Of a DNA stretch of 64,000 nt, positions 1 through 12,026 are shown piece after piece. The stretch spans positions 124,001 to 188,000 of the forward strand of contig JAJZTQ010000001.1 of assembly GCA_021848825.1 (NCBI GenBank). The letters are read 5' to 3'. The DNA comes from Pseudomonadota bacterium (GTDB lineage: Bacteria; Pseudomonadota; Gammaproteobacteria; Burkholderiales; JABEVD01). The notes beneath the pieces were generated by a model. The model did not search any database. It was not told the origin of the DNA and was given only the letters and a program-made list of their open reading frames with translations. Made by a program: the position numbers and the translations under genes. Position 1 is the stretch's first letter. Every line of letters begins with the position of its first letter.

Positions 1-247
1 TCTTGACCGGGACGGTATCGGTGGGCTTGAGCACCAGATTCCGCTCGGCCTGCCCTGAAAGCAGGCCATTTTCGTACATCTTCGTGAGGTATTTGAGCTT
101 GACGAGGTCGTTGTTGACGAAAATCTTGAACTGGCTGCTGAGATTGCCAAGGCTCACGAGTGCAACCGTCAATGCAATGACAACGAGGAGGGTCGCCGAG
201 CCGTTTCCAATCAGGAGCTTTGCTCTGGTACTTAGATTTCTGAACAT
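1..247 (-). CDS. Methyl-accepting chemotaxis protein, N-terminus (truncated by window start)
   Basis: Minus-strand translation from ATG at 247: MFRNLSTRAKLLIGNGSATLLVVIALTVALVSLGNLSSQFKIFVNNDLVKLKYLTKMYENGLLSGQAERNLVLKPTDTVPVK; short cytoplasmic N-tail, TM helix and 4HB-MCP-like periplasmic start; open to the window edge. Confidence 0.7.
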   Translation of the reverse strand, partial: MFRNLSTRAKLLIGNGSATLLVVIALTVALVSLGNLSSQFKIFVNNDLVKLKYLTKMYENGLLSGQAERNLVLKPTDTVPVK

Positions 248-466
248 CCTGTTAGTTACCTCCGTGGGGCTGACATTCAAAAACTCATTACTATGAATTT
301 TATTTTATTATCGGCATTTGCACCACAAACTTTAACTCTTACTCAAGTATATGAAAAAAATAGAACGATCTATCAAGAATTATCCTACACTGCAGCTTCA
401 TGCGGGATCTATAGCCAGAAAGAGTGATATCGATGTCGGCATGATTACTATCGGATTGGGGGATGC

Positions 467-853
467 ATGGACTCTGAAAGATATCGCAACGGATTTCAGA
501 AACTGAAGGAAATTCATGGCAATAAGGGCGAAGAGGCGATCGGTTCGCTGAAGGAAATTGCGCCTGATCTATCGCGCTACATCGTCGAGTTCGCTTTCGG
601 CGATGTCTATTCGAGGGGGGCGCTCTCCCTCAAGGAAAGGCAGATCGTCACCGTTTCCGCGCTCGCAGCGCTCGGCAATGCCTCCCCCCAGTTGAAAGTG
701 CATATCCATGGCGCGCTCAACGTCGGGTGCACGAGGCAGGAAATCGTCGAGATCATGATCCAGATGGCTGTTTATGCGGGTTTTCCTGCTGCGCTCAATG
801 GCATTTCCGCTGCAAAGCAAGTGTTTGCCGAAAGGGATGCCGGCCAGATTTGA
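467..853 (+). CDS. Carboxymuconolactone decarboxylase family protein
   Basis: 128 aa ORF with CMD-like pattern (LSLKERQIVTVSALAALG...LKVHIHGALNVGCTRQEIVEIMIQMAVYAGFPAALNG). Confidence 0.85.
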   Translation: MDSERYRNGFQKLKEIHGNKGEEAIGSLKEIAPDLSRYIVEFAFGDVYSRGALSLKERQIVTVSALAALGNASPQLKVHIHGALNVGCTRQEIVEIMIQMAVYAGFPAALNGISAAKQVFAERDAGQI

Positions 854-1020
854 CTCCGCTTAGAACGTAACCATAATATAATAATGGTTATCAAAAAAGG
901 GGAAGATCATGATTGCCGAATTGATCATGCCTTTCGGCATGGGATTCATGCTCGGGATCGTCCTTTTCATCGCGCTGGAGCGCGCAGGATGCATCGACAG
1001 ATGGCTGGGCCTTGAGTCTT

Positions 1021-2100
1021 CTAGGCCTGGAGAAAAGGATAGTCTGTGTAGCCTTTTTCCTCGCCGACATAAAGTCTCCCGTAGTCCGGTTGATTGAGGG
1101 CGGCGCCCTTTTTGAACCTTTCCACGAGATCCGGATTGGCGAGCATCATCCTTCCGAAGGCGATGGCATCGGCCTTTCCGGACTTGACCGCCTGTGTTGC
1201 AGAGGCGAAGTCGTAGCCATTGTTGAGGATCAGCTTTCCCTTGTAGATGTCGCGCAGTCTCTCGTAGTCGAAGGGGACCCATTCTTCCTTCGGCGCGCCG
1301 CCTGTTCCCTGCAATATGTCGAGGAAGGCGAGATTCATGGGATTGAGCGCATCCACCACCTGTTCGAATGTCTCCTGGGGATGTTCATCGGCAATGTCGT
1401 TGAAAGTCGTGACAGGGGAAAGCCTCACGCCGACTCGCCCACTTCCCGCTTCGGCACACACCGCATCCAGCACTTCGAGAAGAAGGCGCGCCCTGTTTTC
1501 GATGCTTCCGCCATAAGCGTCCATCCTTCTGTTCGTCGAGGAGCGCAGGAACTGGTCGAGCAGATAGCCGTTTCCGGCATGGATCTCAAGACCGTCGAAA
1601 CCTGCTTCCATGGCATTCCCGGCAGCCCGGACATAGGCGGAAACGAGCCCCGGAATTTCCGAAATTTCCAGTGCCCTCGGCGTGACGTAATCATGCATGC
1701 CGGTATAGGTGACGGCCTGACCTGAGGGCCTGACGGCGGAAGGCGCGACAGGCAGAATCCCGCCTGGCTGAAGCTCGGGATGGGAGATTCTCCCGACATG
1801 CCAGAGCTGCACGGCTATTTTTCCGCCTGCATCATGCACGCTTTTGGTGACTTTCTTCCATCCTTCGACCTGTTCAGGGCTGTGGATGCCAGGCGTCCTG
1901 GGGTAGCCATGCCCTTCCGGGCATATCGGCGTGGCCTCGGTCAGGATCAGTCCTGCTGTCGCGCGCTGGCGATAATATTCGGCCATCAGATCGGTGGGGA
2001 CATTGCCTTCTCCAGCCCGGTTGCGGGTCAGCGAAGACATCACGATTCGATTGGAAAGCCTGATTTCGCCCAGACTCAAGCTTGAAAAGAGATCGGTCAT
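1021..2100 (-). CDS. NADH:flavin oxidoreductase, Old Yellow Enzyme family (NemA-like)
   Basis: 359 aa from MTDLFSSLSLGEIRLSNRIVMSSLTRNRA; OYE motifs QLWHVGRISHP, GFDGLEIHAGNGYLLDQFL. Confidence 0.93.
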   Translation of the reverse strand: MTDLFSSLSLGEIRLSNRIVMSSLTRNRAGEGNVPTDLMAEYYRQRATAGLILTEATPICPEGHGYPRTPGIHSPEQVEGWKKVTKSVHDAGGKIAVQLWHVGRISHPELQPGGILPVAPSAVRPSGQAVTYTGMHDYVTPRALEISEIPGLVSAYVRAAGNAMEAGFDGLEIHAGNGYLLDQFLRSSTNRRMDAYGGSIENRARLLLEVLDAVCAEAGSGRVGVRLSPVTTFNDIADEHPQETFEQVVDALNPMNLAFLDILQGTGGAPKEEWVPFDYERLRDIYKGKLILNNGYDFASATQAVKSGKADAIAFGRMMLANPDLVERFKKGAALNQPDYGRLYVGEEKGYTDYPFLQA

Positions 2101-2197
2101 TGCCTGCTCCTGAAATGGATTTGCAAGATTTATCACATCGAGAATGCCTGTTCAAGCATTTTGTCCGATAATCAAGAATGGTCGAATCGGAGAGAAC

Positions 2198-3568
2198 ATG
2201 TCGAAATTCCTCAACCTTTCCCGCGCCGCGAAGCTGATCGGGGTGCCGCGCGCCATATTGCAGCAGTATGTGAAGGAAGGCAGGCTGGAGTCGTTCGACG
2301 GCATGATTTCGACCGAATCGCTGCTTGCGGCCTTTCCCGAAAGCAAATTCGAGGAAGACCCCGTCTTCGAACGCATCACCCGCATCAAGGAGGAATCCTT
2401 CGGCAAGCGGATAAGGGAAAGGATCCTGCCTGACAGGGAAGTCCTCTCGGCGAGGCTCTATGAGCAGAGCAGGGAGCTTGCGGACTACAGGCGGCATCTC
2501 GAGCGATATCATGCCATCGTGGTCGAAGCGCAGGAGAAATTGAGGGTGATTTCAAGTGCTCGCCCTGAAGTCGCGGATCTGGCAAAATGGCTGGATCATG
2601 AACTCGGGGAAGCATTGGTGACGGAGGCGCCGGACGCACTGGATGCGATGGAAAACTACCTGCGGATCGTTTCTGCGCATGTCAGAATCGAGCCGAGCGG
2701 AAGGGAATATTTCGTCGATGGGGCCGACACGCTGCTTGAAGCTGCGCTGCGCGCCGGCATCGCCTTCAACTACGGCTGCAGCGGCGGAAATTGCGGCCTT
2801 TGCAAGGCGAGGCTGGTTTCGGGCGAAACCAGGCAGGTCCGCCATCAGGACTATATCCTGAGCGAAGCCGAAAAGCGCTCGGGCTTCATCCTGGCCTGCT
2901 GCCATACTGCAGTGAACGATATCGTCATCGAAGCGCTGGAAGCGGGGCAGCCTGAAGACATTCCCGTTCAGGAAATCGAGGTCAAGGTGAAATCCGTGGA
3001 GCAGGTAGGCGCGATCTCGAGAATCACCCTCCAGACGCCGAGATCAAGCCGCCTGCGCTTCCTTGCGGGGCAGAGTGTTTACCTTTTCGATCAGGAATAT
3101 CCCATCGCAAGCTGTCCGTGCGACGACCGGAATCTGGAATTCCATGTCCTTCCAAATGATGTGCTTTCGAGGCTGCAAAAGGGAGAGACCGTGCTGCTGC
3201 AAGGCCCTTATGGAAAATTCGTGCTGAACGAGCGCTCGGGGAGGGAACCGCTCTTCATCGCATCGGAAACAGGATTCGCGCCGATCAAGAGCCTGATCGA
3301 GCACGCCATGGCGCTCGATATCTATTCGGCCATCATGCTCATCAGAACATCGCATGATGGCTATCTTTCCAATCTGTGCAGGGCATGGGAAAGCGCATTG
3401 GACAATTTCGATTATGTCGAAACGGAAGAGATTCATGCTGCATTGCCTGATCTTGCAGCGAGGGATGTCTATCTTGCAGGCCCTGCCGCTTTCGTCGAGG
3501 AAATGAAAAAATCCCTCATGGCAAAGGGGCTCCCGGCAAGTCAGCTCTTCACCCCATCAGGTGCCTGA
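2198..3568 (+). CDS. HTH-[2Fe-2S] ferredoxin-FAD/NAD reductase fusion protein
   Basis: 456 aa; N-terminal excisionase/MerR-like helix-turn-helix ([24 protein letters not shown]), plant-type ferredoxin motif CSGGNCGLC...CC, then FNR-like C-terminus. Confidence 0.8.
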   Translation: MSKFLNLSRAAKLIGVPRAILQQYVKEGRLESFDGMISTESLLAAFPESKFEEDPVFERITRIKEESFGKRIRERILPDREVLSARLYEQSRELADYRRHLERYHAIVVEAQEKLRVISSARPEVADLAKWLDHELGEALVTEAPDALDAMENYLRIVSAHVRIEPSGREYFVDGADTLLEAALRAGIAFNYGCSGGNCGLCKARLVSGETRQVRHQDYILSEAEKRSGFILACCHTAVNDIVIEALEAGQPEDIPVQEIEVKVKSVEQVGAISRITLQTPRSSRLRFLAGQSVYLFDQEYPIASCPCDDRNLEFHVLPNDVLSRLQKGETVLLQGPYGKFVLNERSGREPLFIASETGFAPIKSLIEHAMALDIYSAIMLIRTSHDGYLSNLCRAWESALDNFDYVETEEIHAALPDLAARDVYLAGPAAFVEEMKKSLMAKGLPASQLFTPSGA

Positions 3569-4556
3569 CCTGGTCGCGCTCCCATAAGAGCTGTCTGCAG
3601 GATTCGTCCATCCTTTCCCGCATGAAAGGGGTAATCTCCAGGTTCTCGACGATGGCGTATCTTCCCTGACTGCATTGCACGGGAAATCCGTAGATCACGC
3701 CTTGCGCTATGCCGTAGCTGCCGTCGGAGGCCACACCCATGCTCACCCAGTCGTTTTCAGGCGTGCCGAGCAGCCAGTCTCTGACATGGCATACCACGGC
3801 ATTGGCAGCGCTGCCGACCGAGCTAGATCCGCGCGCTTCCAGTATTTCCGTTCCCCTGTTCTGGATGGCGGGAATGAATTCTTTTTCAATCCATTGGGGA
3901 TCGTGGATGAACTGGCTTGCACTGATTCCGTCCACCACTGCGTGGTAGAGATCGGGAAACTGGGCAGAAGAATGGTTGCCCCAGGCGATGGCCTTTCTCA
4001 CGCTCGTCACCGGTCTTCCGGCATGGCTGGCGATTTTGGAGAGCGCCCTGTTGTGATCAAGGCGCATCATCGAGGTATAGTTCGCGGCGTCGAGACGCTT
4101 TGCATGGCTGGCTGCAATGAGCGCATTGGTATTGGCAGGATTGCCCACTACCAGCACCTTTGCCTTTGGGGAGGCAACCTTGTCGAGCGCCTTTCCCTGG
4201 GTTCTGAATATCTCGCCGTTGATGGTGAGGAGGTCGCTTCTTTCCATCCCCTTCGTTCTCGGACGGCTTCCCACCATGATCACGATGTCCGCCCCGGCAA
4301 AACCATCCTCGGGCACATCGGTGATCAGCATGCCGGAGAGGAGCGGGAATGCGCAGTCGTTCAGTTCCATGGCGACGCCTTTCAAGGCATCGAGCATGGC
4401 GGGGATTTCGAGCAACTGAAGGATGACGGGCTGTCTGTAACCCAGCATGTCGCCCGAAGCAATGCGGAAAATCAGGTTGTAGCCGATATGGCCTGCTGCG
4501 CCGGTGACGGCGATTCTGACAGGTTGTCTCATCTTCTTCTCCTTGTCATTGTCCAT
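3549..4556 (-). CDS. mdh: Malate dehydrogenase
   Basis: 335 aa; [20 protein letters not shown] Rossmann start and LDH/MDH family pattern ([32 protein letters not shown]). Confidence 0.95.
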   Translation of the reverse strand: MDNDKEKKMRQPVRIAVTGAAGHIGYNLIFRIASGDMLGYRQPVILQLLEIPAMLDALKGVAMELNDCAFPLLSGMLITDVPEDGFAGADIVIMVGSRPRTKGMERSDLLTINGEIFRTQGKALDKVASPKAKVLVVGNPANTNALIAASHAKRLDAANYTSMMRLDHNRALSKIASHAGRPVTSVRKAIAWGNHSSAQFPDLYHAVVDGISASQFIHDPQWIEKEFIPAIQNRGTEILEARGSSSVGSAANAVVCHVRDWLLGTPENDWVSMGVASDGSYGIAQGVIYGFPVQCSQGRYAIVENLEITPFMRERMDESCRQLLWERDQVRHLMG

Positions 4557-4618
4557 TCATACTACACGCTTCAAGATGCTTCCGGAATCACCTATACTTG
4601 ACGTTCGAAAGGAAGGAA

Positions 4619-4990
4619 ATGAAGCCTCGCCCGATTTATCTCGACCTCTTTCTGATAAGATTGCCCTTGCCGGGATTCGTTTCCATCCTCCACAGGATAA
4701 GCGGATTCATGCTCTATCTCTCCATTCCCTTGCTGCTTTATCTCTTGCAGGATAGCCTTTCCTCGGAAGCGCATTTTTCCGAATTCAGGACAATGCTTTC
4801 ATCGCTGCCGGCGAGGCTCGGGATGATTTTCCTGACATGGGCCCTTTCACATCATGTCCTGGCCGGAATACGCGTGCTGCTTCTCGATGTCGACATCGGC
4901 ATTTCGCTTCAATCGGCGAGAAGAAGCAGCAAATGGGTTCTCGCGGCAAGCCTCCTCACGACTTTGATTGCTTCGCTATGGCTGGCGTGA
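4619..4990 (+). CDS. sdhC: Succinate dehydrogenase cytochrome b556 subunit
   Basis: [30 protein letters not shown]...[15 protein letters not shown]; first gene of sdhCDAB order. Confidence 0.9.
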   Translation: MKPRPIYLDLFLIRLPLPGFVSILHRISGFMLYLSIPLLLYLLQDSLSSEAHFSEFRTMLSSLPARLGMIFLTWALSHHVLAGIRVLLLDVDIGISLQSARRSSKWVLAASLLTTLIASLWLA

Positions 4991-5331
4991 GAAGGACAGT
5001 GCTGGGCGCGCATTACGGCATCACGGGTTGGCTTGTGCAGCGCATGTCGGCCGTGATCATGACGCTTTTCGGGGTCGTTTTGCTGTCCTTCATTCTGTTT
5101 CATGCTCCAGCCGGTTTCGCAGAATGGAAAATGCTTTTTTCCCATGGCTGGGTGAAAATCGGCCTGCTGATCTTTTTCATCTGCCTTTCCCTGCATGCGT
5201 GGATAGGCGTGCGGGACATCCTGATGGATTACGTTCATGCCGTCGGCATCAGGCTGATGCTCGAGACAGGCGTACTGCTCTCTCTTGCGGCCTACGTACT
5301 ATGGGCATGGTCTATATTGTGGGGAAGATGA
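4978..5331 (+). CDS. sdhD: Succinate dehydrogenase membrane anchor subunit
   Basis: 117 aa from ATG 4978, three TM helices, [12 protein letters not shown]...[15 protein letters not shown]; overlaps sdhC and sdhA. Confidence 0.88.
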   Translation: MAGVRRTVLGAHYGITGWLVQRMSAVIMTLFGVVLLSFILFHAPAGFAEWKMLFSHGWVKIGLLIFFICLSLHAWIGVRDILMDYVHAVGIRLMLETGVLLSLAAYVLWAWSILWGR

Positions 5332-7085
5332 TGGAGAAAAGGAAATTCGATGTCGTCATCATCGGTTCAGGCGGGGCAGGCATGCGCGCAGCGCTCCATC
5401 TTTCTTCTGCAGGAAACACGGTTGCAGTGCTCTCCAAGGTTTTCCCGACGCGCTCCCATACGGTTGCAGCGCAGGGCGGGATCACGGCAGCGCTCGGCAA
5501 TGTCACGGATGACAACTGGCTCTGGCACATGTACGACACGGTAAAAGGCTCGGACTATCTCGGGGACCAGGATGCCATCGAATACATGTGCAGAATGGGG
5601 CCGCAGGTGGTCTACGAAATGGAGCACTTCGGTCTGCCTTTTTCGAGACTCGAGAATGGCAGAATCTACCAGCGCCCTTTCGGCGGACAGTCGAGGCATT
5701 TCGGCGGAGATCAGGCGACAAGAACCTGCGCTGCAGCGGATAGGACGGGGCATGCCCTGCTGCACACCCTCTATCAGAAGAACGTGCAGGCAAAGACGCA
5801 TTTCTTCGTTGAATACATGGCTATCGATCTGGTCAGGGATGACGAGGGAAGGGTGCTGGGCGTGGTTGCGCTCGACATGGAAAAGGGGGAACCGATTCTT
5901 TTCGAGGCGCGAGCCACCCTGCTCGCGACAGGCGGCGCCGGAAGGATATTCAGGGCGAGCACGAATGCCTTCATCAATACCGGAGACGGCCTGGGGATGG
6001 CCTCCAGAGCCGGCATTCCGCTCGAGGACATGGAATTCTGGCAGTTTCATCCGACAGGCGTGCTCGGCGCGGGCGTGCTCATCTCGGAAGGCGTGAGAGG
6101 AGAGGGAGGCTATCTCGTCAATTCGGACGGCGAGCGATTCATGGAGCGCTATGCGCCGCATGCGAAGGATCTGGCGGGGCGCGACGTCGTGGCCAGGGCG
6201 ATCGCCATTGAAATACATCAGGGCAGAGGATGCGGCAGGAACAGGGATCATGTTCTGCTGAAGCTCGATCATCTGGGGCGCGAAAAGATACTGGAGAGGC
6301 TTCCCGGCATACGCGAGATCGCCATCAAGTTCGCCCATGTCGATCCGCTTTCTTCCCCGATTCCCGTCGTTCCGACCGCGCATTACATGATGGGCGGCAT
6401 CCCCACGCATTACCATGGGCAGGTTGTCGTTCCTGCAAAAACGGGACCCGAGGAAACGGTTCACGGGCTTTACGCCATAGGCGAGTGCGCCTGCGTTTCC
6501 GTCCATGGCGCGAATCGCCTCGGCGGAAATTCGCTGCTCGACCTGCTCGTTTTCGGCCGCGCTGCAGCCGACCAGATCGTCGAATTCCTGAAGGAGAATC
6601 CGACTTCCCCCGGGATTCCTGAAGGCGGAACGGAACCTGCAGCGTCGAGGCTCGCGCGCTGGGAAAGAAGGAAAGGAGGCGAGCGCGTCGCTGATGTCTA
6701 CAACGAGATGCAGGCCATCATGCAGTCCCATTGCGGCGTATTCAGGAAGGCGGAAGTGCTTGAAGAAGGCCTGCAAAGACTCGAGCAGGCGAAGACGAGG
6801 CTGGATAGCGCGGCGATAGATGACCAAAGCAAGATATTCAATACGGCCAGAATCGAGGCGCTGGAACTGGAAAATTTGATGGAAGTCGCTTTCGCCACGA
6901 TAAGGTCGGCCATCGCCAGGACGGAAAGCAGGGGGGCGCATGCGAGGGACGACTATCCTGAACGAAACGACAGGAACTGGCTGAAGCATTCCCTTGCCTA
7001 CCGCGATGGCACGATGGATTACAAGCCTGTCAGGCTGAAACCGCTCACCGTGCCTTCCTTTCCGCCGAAGGCGCGCAGCTATTGA
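5328..7085 (+). CDS. sdhA: Succinate dehydrogenase flavoprotein subunit
   Basis: [28 protein letters not shown] motif, [40 protein letters not shown]. Confidence 0.97.
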   Translation: MMEKRKFDVVIIGSGGAGMRAALHLSSAGNTVAVLSKVFPTRSHTVAAQGGITAALGNVTDDNWLWHMYDTVKGSDYLGDQDAIEYMCRMGPQVVYEMEHFGLPFSRLENGRIYQRPFGGQSRHFGGDQATRTCAAADRTGHALLHTLYQKNVQAKTHFFVEYMAIDLVRDDEGRVLGVVALDMEKGEPILFEARATLLATGGAGRIFRASTNAFINTGDGLGMASRAGIPLEDMEFWQFHPTGVLGAGVLISEGVRGEGGYLVNSDGERFMERYAPHAKDLAGRDVVARAIAIEIHQGRGCGRNRDHVLLKLDHLGREKILERLPGIREIAIKFAHVDPLSSPIPVVPTAHYMMGGIPTHYHGQVVVPAKTGPEETVHGLYAIGECACVSVHGANRLGGNSLLDLLVFGRAAADQIVEFLKENPTSPGIPEGGTEPAASRLARWERRKGGERVADVYNEMQAIMQSHCGVFRKAEVLEEGLQRLEQAKTRLDSAAIDDQSKIFNTARIEALELENLMEVAFATIRSAIARTESRGAHARDDYPERNDRNWLKHSLAYRDGTMDYKPVRLKPLTVPSFPPKARSY

Positions 7086-7092
7086 GGAAACC

Positions 7093-7788
7093 ATGCGTTT
7101 TTCGATATACCGATTCGATCCGGACACCGACGCCGATCCCTGCATGAAGGATTACGATCTGCAGATCGAGGACAAGGACATGATGCTCCTCGATGCGCTC
7201 ATCCTGATCAAGGCGCAGGACGATTCGCTTTCCCTCAGAAGATCATGCAGGGAAGGAGTCTGCGGCTCGGATGCGATGAACATCAACGGCAGGAACGGGC
7301 TCGCCTGCATCACGCCGCTCGCAGGGCTCAAGGAGCCTGTCGAGATCAGGCCGCTTCCCGGGCTTCCCGTGATCAGGGACCTGATCGTCGACATGGCGCC
7401 CTTTTTCCGCCAGTACCATTCCATCAGGCCTTATCTCGTCAACAACGATCCGCCGCCGGAGACGGAGCGCCTGCAGTCTCCGGACGAGCGCGCCGTGCTC
7501 GACGGACTTTATGAATGCATCCTCTGCGCATGCTGCACCACTTCCTGCCCTTCTTTCTGGTGGAATCCGGAAAAATTCGTGGGCCCTGCAGGGCTTCTTC
7601 AGGCATGGCGATTCATCGCCGACAGCAGGGATCAGGCGACGTCGCAGCGTCTGGACGATCTCGAGGATCCCTTTCGGCTTTTCCGCTGCCGCAGCATCAT
7701 GAATTGCGTCGATGCCTGTCCGAAAGGATTGAATCCGACTGCTGCGATAGGAGAAATCAAGCGCATGATGGTCGGAAGAAAGGTATGA
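7093..7788 (+). CDS. sdhB: Succinate dehydrogenase iron-sulfur subunit
   Basis: CREGVCGSDAMNINGRNGLAC and CILCACCTTSCPSFWWN, C-terminal FRCRSIMNCVDACPKGLNP. Confidence 0.97.
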   Translation: MRFSIYRFDPDTDADPCMKDYDLQIEDKDMMLLDALILIKAQDDSLSLRRSCREGVCGSDAMNINGRNGLACITPLAGLKEPVEIRPLPGLPVIRDLIVDMAPFFRQYHSIRPYLVNNDPPPETERLQSPDERAVLDGLYECILCACCTTSCPSFWWNPEKFVGPAGLLQAWRFIADSRDQATSQRLDDLEDPFRLFRCRSIMNCVDACPKGLNPTAAIGEIKRMMVGRKV

Positions 7789-8006
7789 GCCTGATCCGAT
7801 GGCGTTCTCGCAGGGGGATGCTGGAACTCGACATGCTGCTCTGTGCATTTCTGGATAAATACGATCTGGATGAGGCGCAGCAGAAGGCCTATCTCGCCCT
7901 TCTCGAATACCCGGACATGCAACTCTGGGATATCATATCGGGAAAAGGGGTTGCAGATGCGGCTGAATATGCCATCGTCGAGCTCATAAGAACATTGAAT
8001 CCATAG
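7785..8006 (+). CDS. sdhE: FAD assembly factor SdhE (succinate dehydrogenase assembly)
   Basis: 73 aa from ATG 7785: [59 protein letters not shown] hallmark. Confidence 0.92.
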   Translation: MSLIRWRSRRGMLELDMLLCAFLDKYDLDEAQQKAYLALLEYPDMQLWDIISGKGVADAAEYAIVELIRTLNP

Positions 8007-8014
8007 GAAGAATC

Positions 8015-9316
8015 ATGGAAAAAAAGCGCATCGCCACGCTGTCGTTGGAGGACGGCACAGAGATCGAATTGCCCATCATGTCCGGAACCCTCGGGCCAGA
8101 TGTGATCGATATCAGGAATCTCGCAAAAACCGGGATGTTCACCTACGATCCGGGCTTTCTTTCGACCGCGAGCTGCAGTTCAGGCATCACCTACATAGAC
8201 GGAGAATTGGGCTGTCTCTATTACAGGGGGTATCCGATAGAGCAGCTCGCAGAGCAATCGAGCTTCCTGGAAGTCTGTCATCTGCTGCTCTACGGCGAGT
8301 TGCCGATGGCGGCCGAGAAGCAGAAATTCGAGAGCGAAATCAACCGCAGGACCATGGTTCACGATCAGCTCATGAGCTTCTACAAGGGCTTCAGGCGGGA
8401 TGCCCATCCGATGGCGGTGATGGTGGGGGTGGTGGGGGCGCTTTCGGCCTTTTATCACGATACGCTCGACATCACCAATCCGGAGCACCGTGAAGTCTCG
8501 GCATTGCGCCTGATCGCGAAGGTGCCGACCATTGCGGCGATGTGCTACAAGTACAACATCGGCCACCCCTTCATGTATCCGGACAACAGGCTAGGCTATG
8601 TCGAGAATTTCCTGCACATGATGTTCGCGACCCCCTGCGAGCAGTATGTGGCCAACCCCAAGCTCGTCAGGGCGCTCGAGCGCATATTCATCCTCCATGC
8701 CGATCACGAGCAGAATGCCTCGACTTCGACGGTCAGGCTTGCAGGCTCTTCCGGGGCCAATCCTTTCGCCTGCGTAGCAGCGGGGATTGCTGCGCTCTGG
8801 GGGCCTGCCCACGGCGGGGCGAACGAGGCCGTGCTCAAGATGCTGGAAGAGATAGGCGACATTTCGCAGATACCGAAATTCGTCGCGAGAGCGAAGGACA
8901 GGAAGGACAGCTTCAGGCTGATGGGGTTCGGCCACAGGGTCTACAGGAATGTGGATCCGAGGGCCAGGGTGATGAGGGAAACCTGCTACGAAGTCCTCGC
9001 AGAACTCGGACTCCAGAACGACAGGATGTTCGAAATGGCGATGGAGCTAGAAAGGGTGGCATTGCAGGACGATTATTTCATCGAGCGCAAGCTTTACCCC
9101 AATGTCGATTTCTATTCTGGAATCGTCCTGAAGGCGCTCAATGTTCCGCTCAACATGTTCACGGTGATCTTCGCGATTGCGAGGACGATAGGCTGGATTT
9201 CCCAATGGAACGAGATGATTTCGGATTCGGAGCGCAAGATAGGCAGGCCCAGGCAGCTCTATAGAGGTCCCGAAAGGCGGGATTTCGTCCCGATCTCGGA
9301 GCGAACGAAGAGATGA
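8015..9316 (+). CDS. gltA: Citrate synthase
   Basis: 433 aa; type II citrate synthase motifs ([39 protein letters not shown]). Confidence 0.97.
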   Translation: MEKKRIATLSLEDGTEIELPIMSGTLGPDVIDIRNLAKTGMFTYDPGFLSTASCSSGITYIDGELGCLYYRGYPIEQLAEQSSFLEVCHLLLYGELPMAAEKQKFESEINRRTMVHDQLMSFYKGFRRDAHPMAVMVGVVGALSAFYHDTLDITNPEHREVSALRLIAKVPTIAAMCYKYNIGHPFMYPDNRLGYVENFLHMMFATPCEQYVANPKLVRALERIFILHADHEQNASTSTVRLAGSSGANPFACVAAGIAALWGPAHGGANEAVLKMLEEIGDISQIPKFVARAKDRKDSFRLMGFGHRVYRNVDPRARVMRETCYEVLAELGLQNDRMFEMAMELERVALQDDYFIERKLYPNVDFYSGIVLKALNVPLNMFTVIFAIARTIGWISQWNEMISDSERKIGRPRQLYRGPERRDFVPISERTKR

Positions 9317-12018
9317 AGGAAAGCTGGCTCTCCGGGGCGAACGCGGCTTATGTCGAAACCCTTTTCGACGATTTTCTGGCAAACCCGGAATCGGTTGCCG
9401 AAGCATGGCGCAGCGCCTTTTCGGTGCTGCCTGAAAGCGCGCCTGAAAAGGGTGCCGACCGGCGGCAGATTGCAGTGCTCCAGCTCATCAATGCCTATCG
9501 CTTTCTCGGATTGCGCAAGGCGAATCTCGATCCATTGAATCGCCAGAAAGCGGGACAGCCGGAAGAACTCGATCCTGCCCATTACGGCCTCGATGATTCG
9601 GACATGGACGTGATCTTCGACACGGGATCATTTGTCGGACAAAAGGCCGCGTCTTTGCGCGAAATTCTGGATGCGCTGAAAAAAACCTACTGCGGATCCA
9701 TAGGCATCGAATACATGTACATCAGCGAAAACGCCCAGAAGCGCTGGATACAGGGAAGATTCGAGGGCAGGCGCTCGCAGCCCGATTTTCCGCCGCAATT
9801 CCGCAAGCATATATTGCAGAGGCTGACCGAGGCGGAAACCTTCGAGCGCTACCTGCATGAAAGATATGTCGGGCAGAAGCGATTTTCCCTGGAGGGAGGG
9901 GAAAGCCTGATTCCCCTTCTCGATCATCTGCTGCAGAAAGCCGGTTCGGCGGGCGTGCAGGAGGTCGTGATCGGCATGGCCCACAGGGGAAGGCTCAACG
10001 TGCTCGCCAACACACTCGGCAGGATGCCTGCGGAACTCTTCTCGGAGTTCGAGGGCAAGGAAGCGGGGGCGCTCTCTTCAGGAGACGTCAAATATCATCA
10101 GGGATTCTCGTCCGACATCAAGACGTCGAATGGGGCCATGCATGTCACCCTTGCGTTCAATCCTTCGCATCTCGAGATCGTCAATCCCGTGGTCGAAGGC
10201 TCGGTCAGGGCGCGTCAGCACAGGAGACGCGACTTCGATGGAAAGCAGGTTCTGCCAGTCCTGATCCACGGGGATGCCGCCTTTTCTGGCCAGGGCGTGG
10301 TGATGGAGACCCTCAATCTTTCCAAGACCAGGGGATACGGCACGGGCGGCACGGTGCATGTGGTTATCAACAACCAGATCGGCTTCACCACGTCGGACCC
10401 GAGGGACACGCGCTCCACGCTCTACTGCACCGATGTGGGCAAGATGGTGGAAGCCCCGATTTTCCATGTCAACTCGGATGATCCGGAGGCGCTGCTGATG
10501 GTGACGGAAATCGCCCTGGATTTCAGGAATTTTTTCCAGAAGGATGTGATCATCGACATGGTCTGCTACAGGCGCCATGGACACAACGAGCAGGACGAAC
10601 CGCTCGTCACGCAGCCGCTCATGTACAAGATCATCAACGCTCATCCGGGGACGCGAGAACGCTACGCGAAAAAGCTGGAAGAGCAAGGGGTGATCGAAAA
10701 AGGCGAGGCTGAAAGGATGATCGAGGCATTCAGGTCGGCCCTGGACAGCGGACAGCATCCCAATGCCAACTTCCTGAAAGAGGCAAAAAATCCGTTTTCC
10801 TCCAACTGGTCGAGATTCAGGGAAACGAAGTGGAGCGACGAGGCCGATACCGCAATCCCGATCGATGCGCTCAAGCACCTTGCCGAAAGGTTGACGGACA
10901 TTCCGGAAAAATTCAGGCTCCATCCCAGAGTCGAGAAAATCATCTCGGACAGGCGCGATATGGGGATGGGAAAGCTCCCGATAGACTGGGGCATGGCGGA
11001 GAACCTCGCCTATGCATCGCTTCTCGAGGCGGGTTACCCTGTCAGGATTTCGGGACAGGATGTAGGTCGGGGCACTTTCTTCCACAGGCATGCCGTGCTC
11101 CATGACCAGAACAGGGAAAAATGGGACGAAGGCATCTACATTCCGCTGCAGCATGTTGCTGATGGTCAGGCGGATTGCGCCATCGTCGACTCCGTGCTTT
11201 CGGAGGAAGCCGTGCTCGGCTTCGAATACGGCTATGCGACTGCCGAGCCCGACGAACTCGTGATATGGGAAGCGCAATTCGGCGATTTCGCAAACGGCGC
11301 GCAGGTCGTCATCGACCAGTTCATCACCTCGGGCGAGGCGAAATGGGGAAGGCTTTGCGGACTCGTGATGATGCTTCCTCACGGACATGAAGGTCAGGGG
11401 CCGGAGCACTCGTCGGCCAGGATAGAGCGCTATCTTCAGCTCTGCGCAGACTACAACATCCAGATCTGCGTGCCATCCACCCCTGCCCAGATGTTTCATC
11501 TGCTTAGGCGCCAGATGATCAGGCCGTACCGAAAGCCCCTGATTCTTTTTACGCCCAAAAGCCTGCTGAGGCACAAGGATTCGGTATCGACGCTCGACGA
11601 GCTTGCAAGCGGGAAATTCCTGCCCGTGACCGGGGAAGAAGACGATTCGATCGAAACGGAAAAGGTGAAGCGGATCATATTCTGCGCAGGGAAGATCTAT
11701 TTCGAGCTTGTCAGGGCAAGGAGGGAGAAGGGCATTTCGGACGTGGCGATCGTGCGCATCAACCAGCTCTATCCTTTTCCTCATGACGACTTCAAGGCCG
11801 AAATCGATCGCTATCGCCATGCGAAGGAGATACTCTGGTGCCAGGAAGAGCCGAGGAACCAGGGCGCATGGCGCCAGATCGAGCATTATCTCCTGAGGCA
11901 TATCGGGGAAAAGAAACTGCTTTCTTCCATGCGATCCTCGTCCGCTTCCCCCGCAGCGGGCTATTATGCGAAATATCAGGCGAGACAGAAGGAACTTGTC
12001 GACGCCGCTTTTGCCTAG
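9313..12018 (+). CDS. sucA: 2-oxoglutarate dehydrogenase E1 component
   Basis: 901 aa; [46 protein letters not shown]. Confidence 0.97.
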   Translation: MKESWLSGANAAYVETLFDDFLANPESVAEAWRSAFSVLPESAPEKGADRRQIAVLQLINAYRFLGLRKANLDPLNRQKAGQPEELDPAHYGLDDSDMDVIFDTGSFVGQKAASLREILDALKKTYCGSIGIEYMYISENAQKRWIQGRFEGRRSQPDFPPQFRKHILQRLTEAETFERYLHERYVGQKRFSLEGGESLIPLLDHLLQKAGSAGVQEVVIGMAHRGRLNVLANTLGRMPAELFSEFEGKEAGALSSGDVKYHQGFSSDIKTSNGAMHVTLAFNPSHLEIVNPVVEGSVRARQHRRRDFDGKQVLPVLIHGDAAFSGQGVVMETLNLSKTRGYGTGGTVHVVINNQIGFTTSDPRDTRSTLYCTDVGKMVEAPIFHVNSDDPEALLMVTEIALDFRNFFQKDVIIDMVCYRRHGHNEQDEPLVTQPLMYKIINAHPGTRERYAKKLEEQGVIEKGEAERMIEAFRSALDSGQHPNANFLKEAKNPFSSNWSRFRETKWSDEADTAIPIDALKHLAERLTDIPEKFRLHPRVEKIISDRRDMGMGKLPIDWGMAENLAYASLLEAGYPVRISGQDVGRGTFFHRHAVLHDQNREKWDEGIYIPLQHVADGQADCAIVDSVLSEEAVLGFEYGYATAEPDELVIWEAQFGDFANGAQVVIDQFITSGEAKWGRLCGLVMMLPHGHEGQGPEHSSARIERYLQLCADYNIQICVPSTPAQMFHLLRRQMIRPYRKPLILFTPKSLLRHKDSVSTLDELASGKFLPVTGEEDDSIETEKVKRIIFCAGKIYFELVRARREKGISDVAIVRINQLYPFPHDDFKAEIDRYRHAKEILWCQEEPRNQGAWRQIEHYLLRHIGEKKLLSSMRSSSASPAAGYYAKYQARQKELVDAAFA

Positions 12019-12026
12019 GAGAACCC

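Noticed and set aside
3-296. 97-aa plus-strand ORF at window start
   Set aside because: Opposite strand gives a better chemotaxis-receptor N-terminus
351-506. 51-aa ORF MKKIERSIKNYPTLQLHAGSIARKSDIDVG... upstream of the CMD gene
   Set aside because: No clear SD, overlaps the CMD gene start, no recognisable family; too weak to call
5367-7145. 592-aa minus-strand ORF
   Set aside because: Lies entirely antisense to sdhA; composition-driven shadow ORF in GC-rich DNA with no recognisable domain
10078-11901. 607-aa minus-strand ORF
   Set aside because: Antisense to sucA, whose protein is unmistakable; no domain or TM/signal pattern in the antisense product
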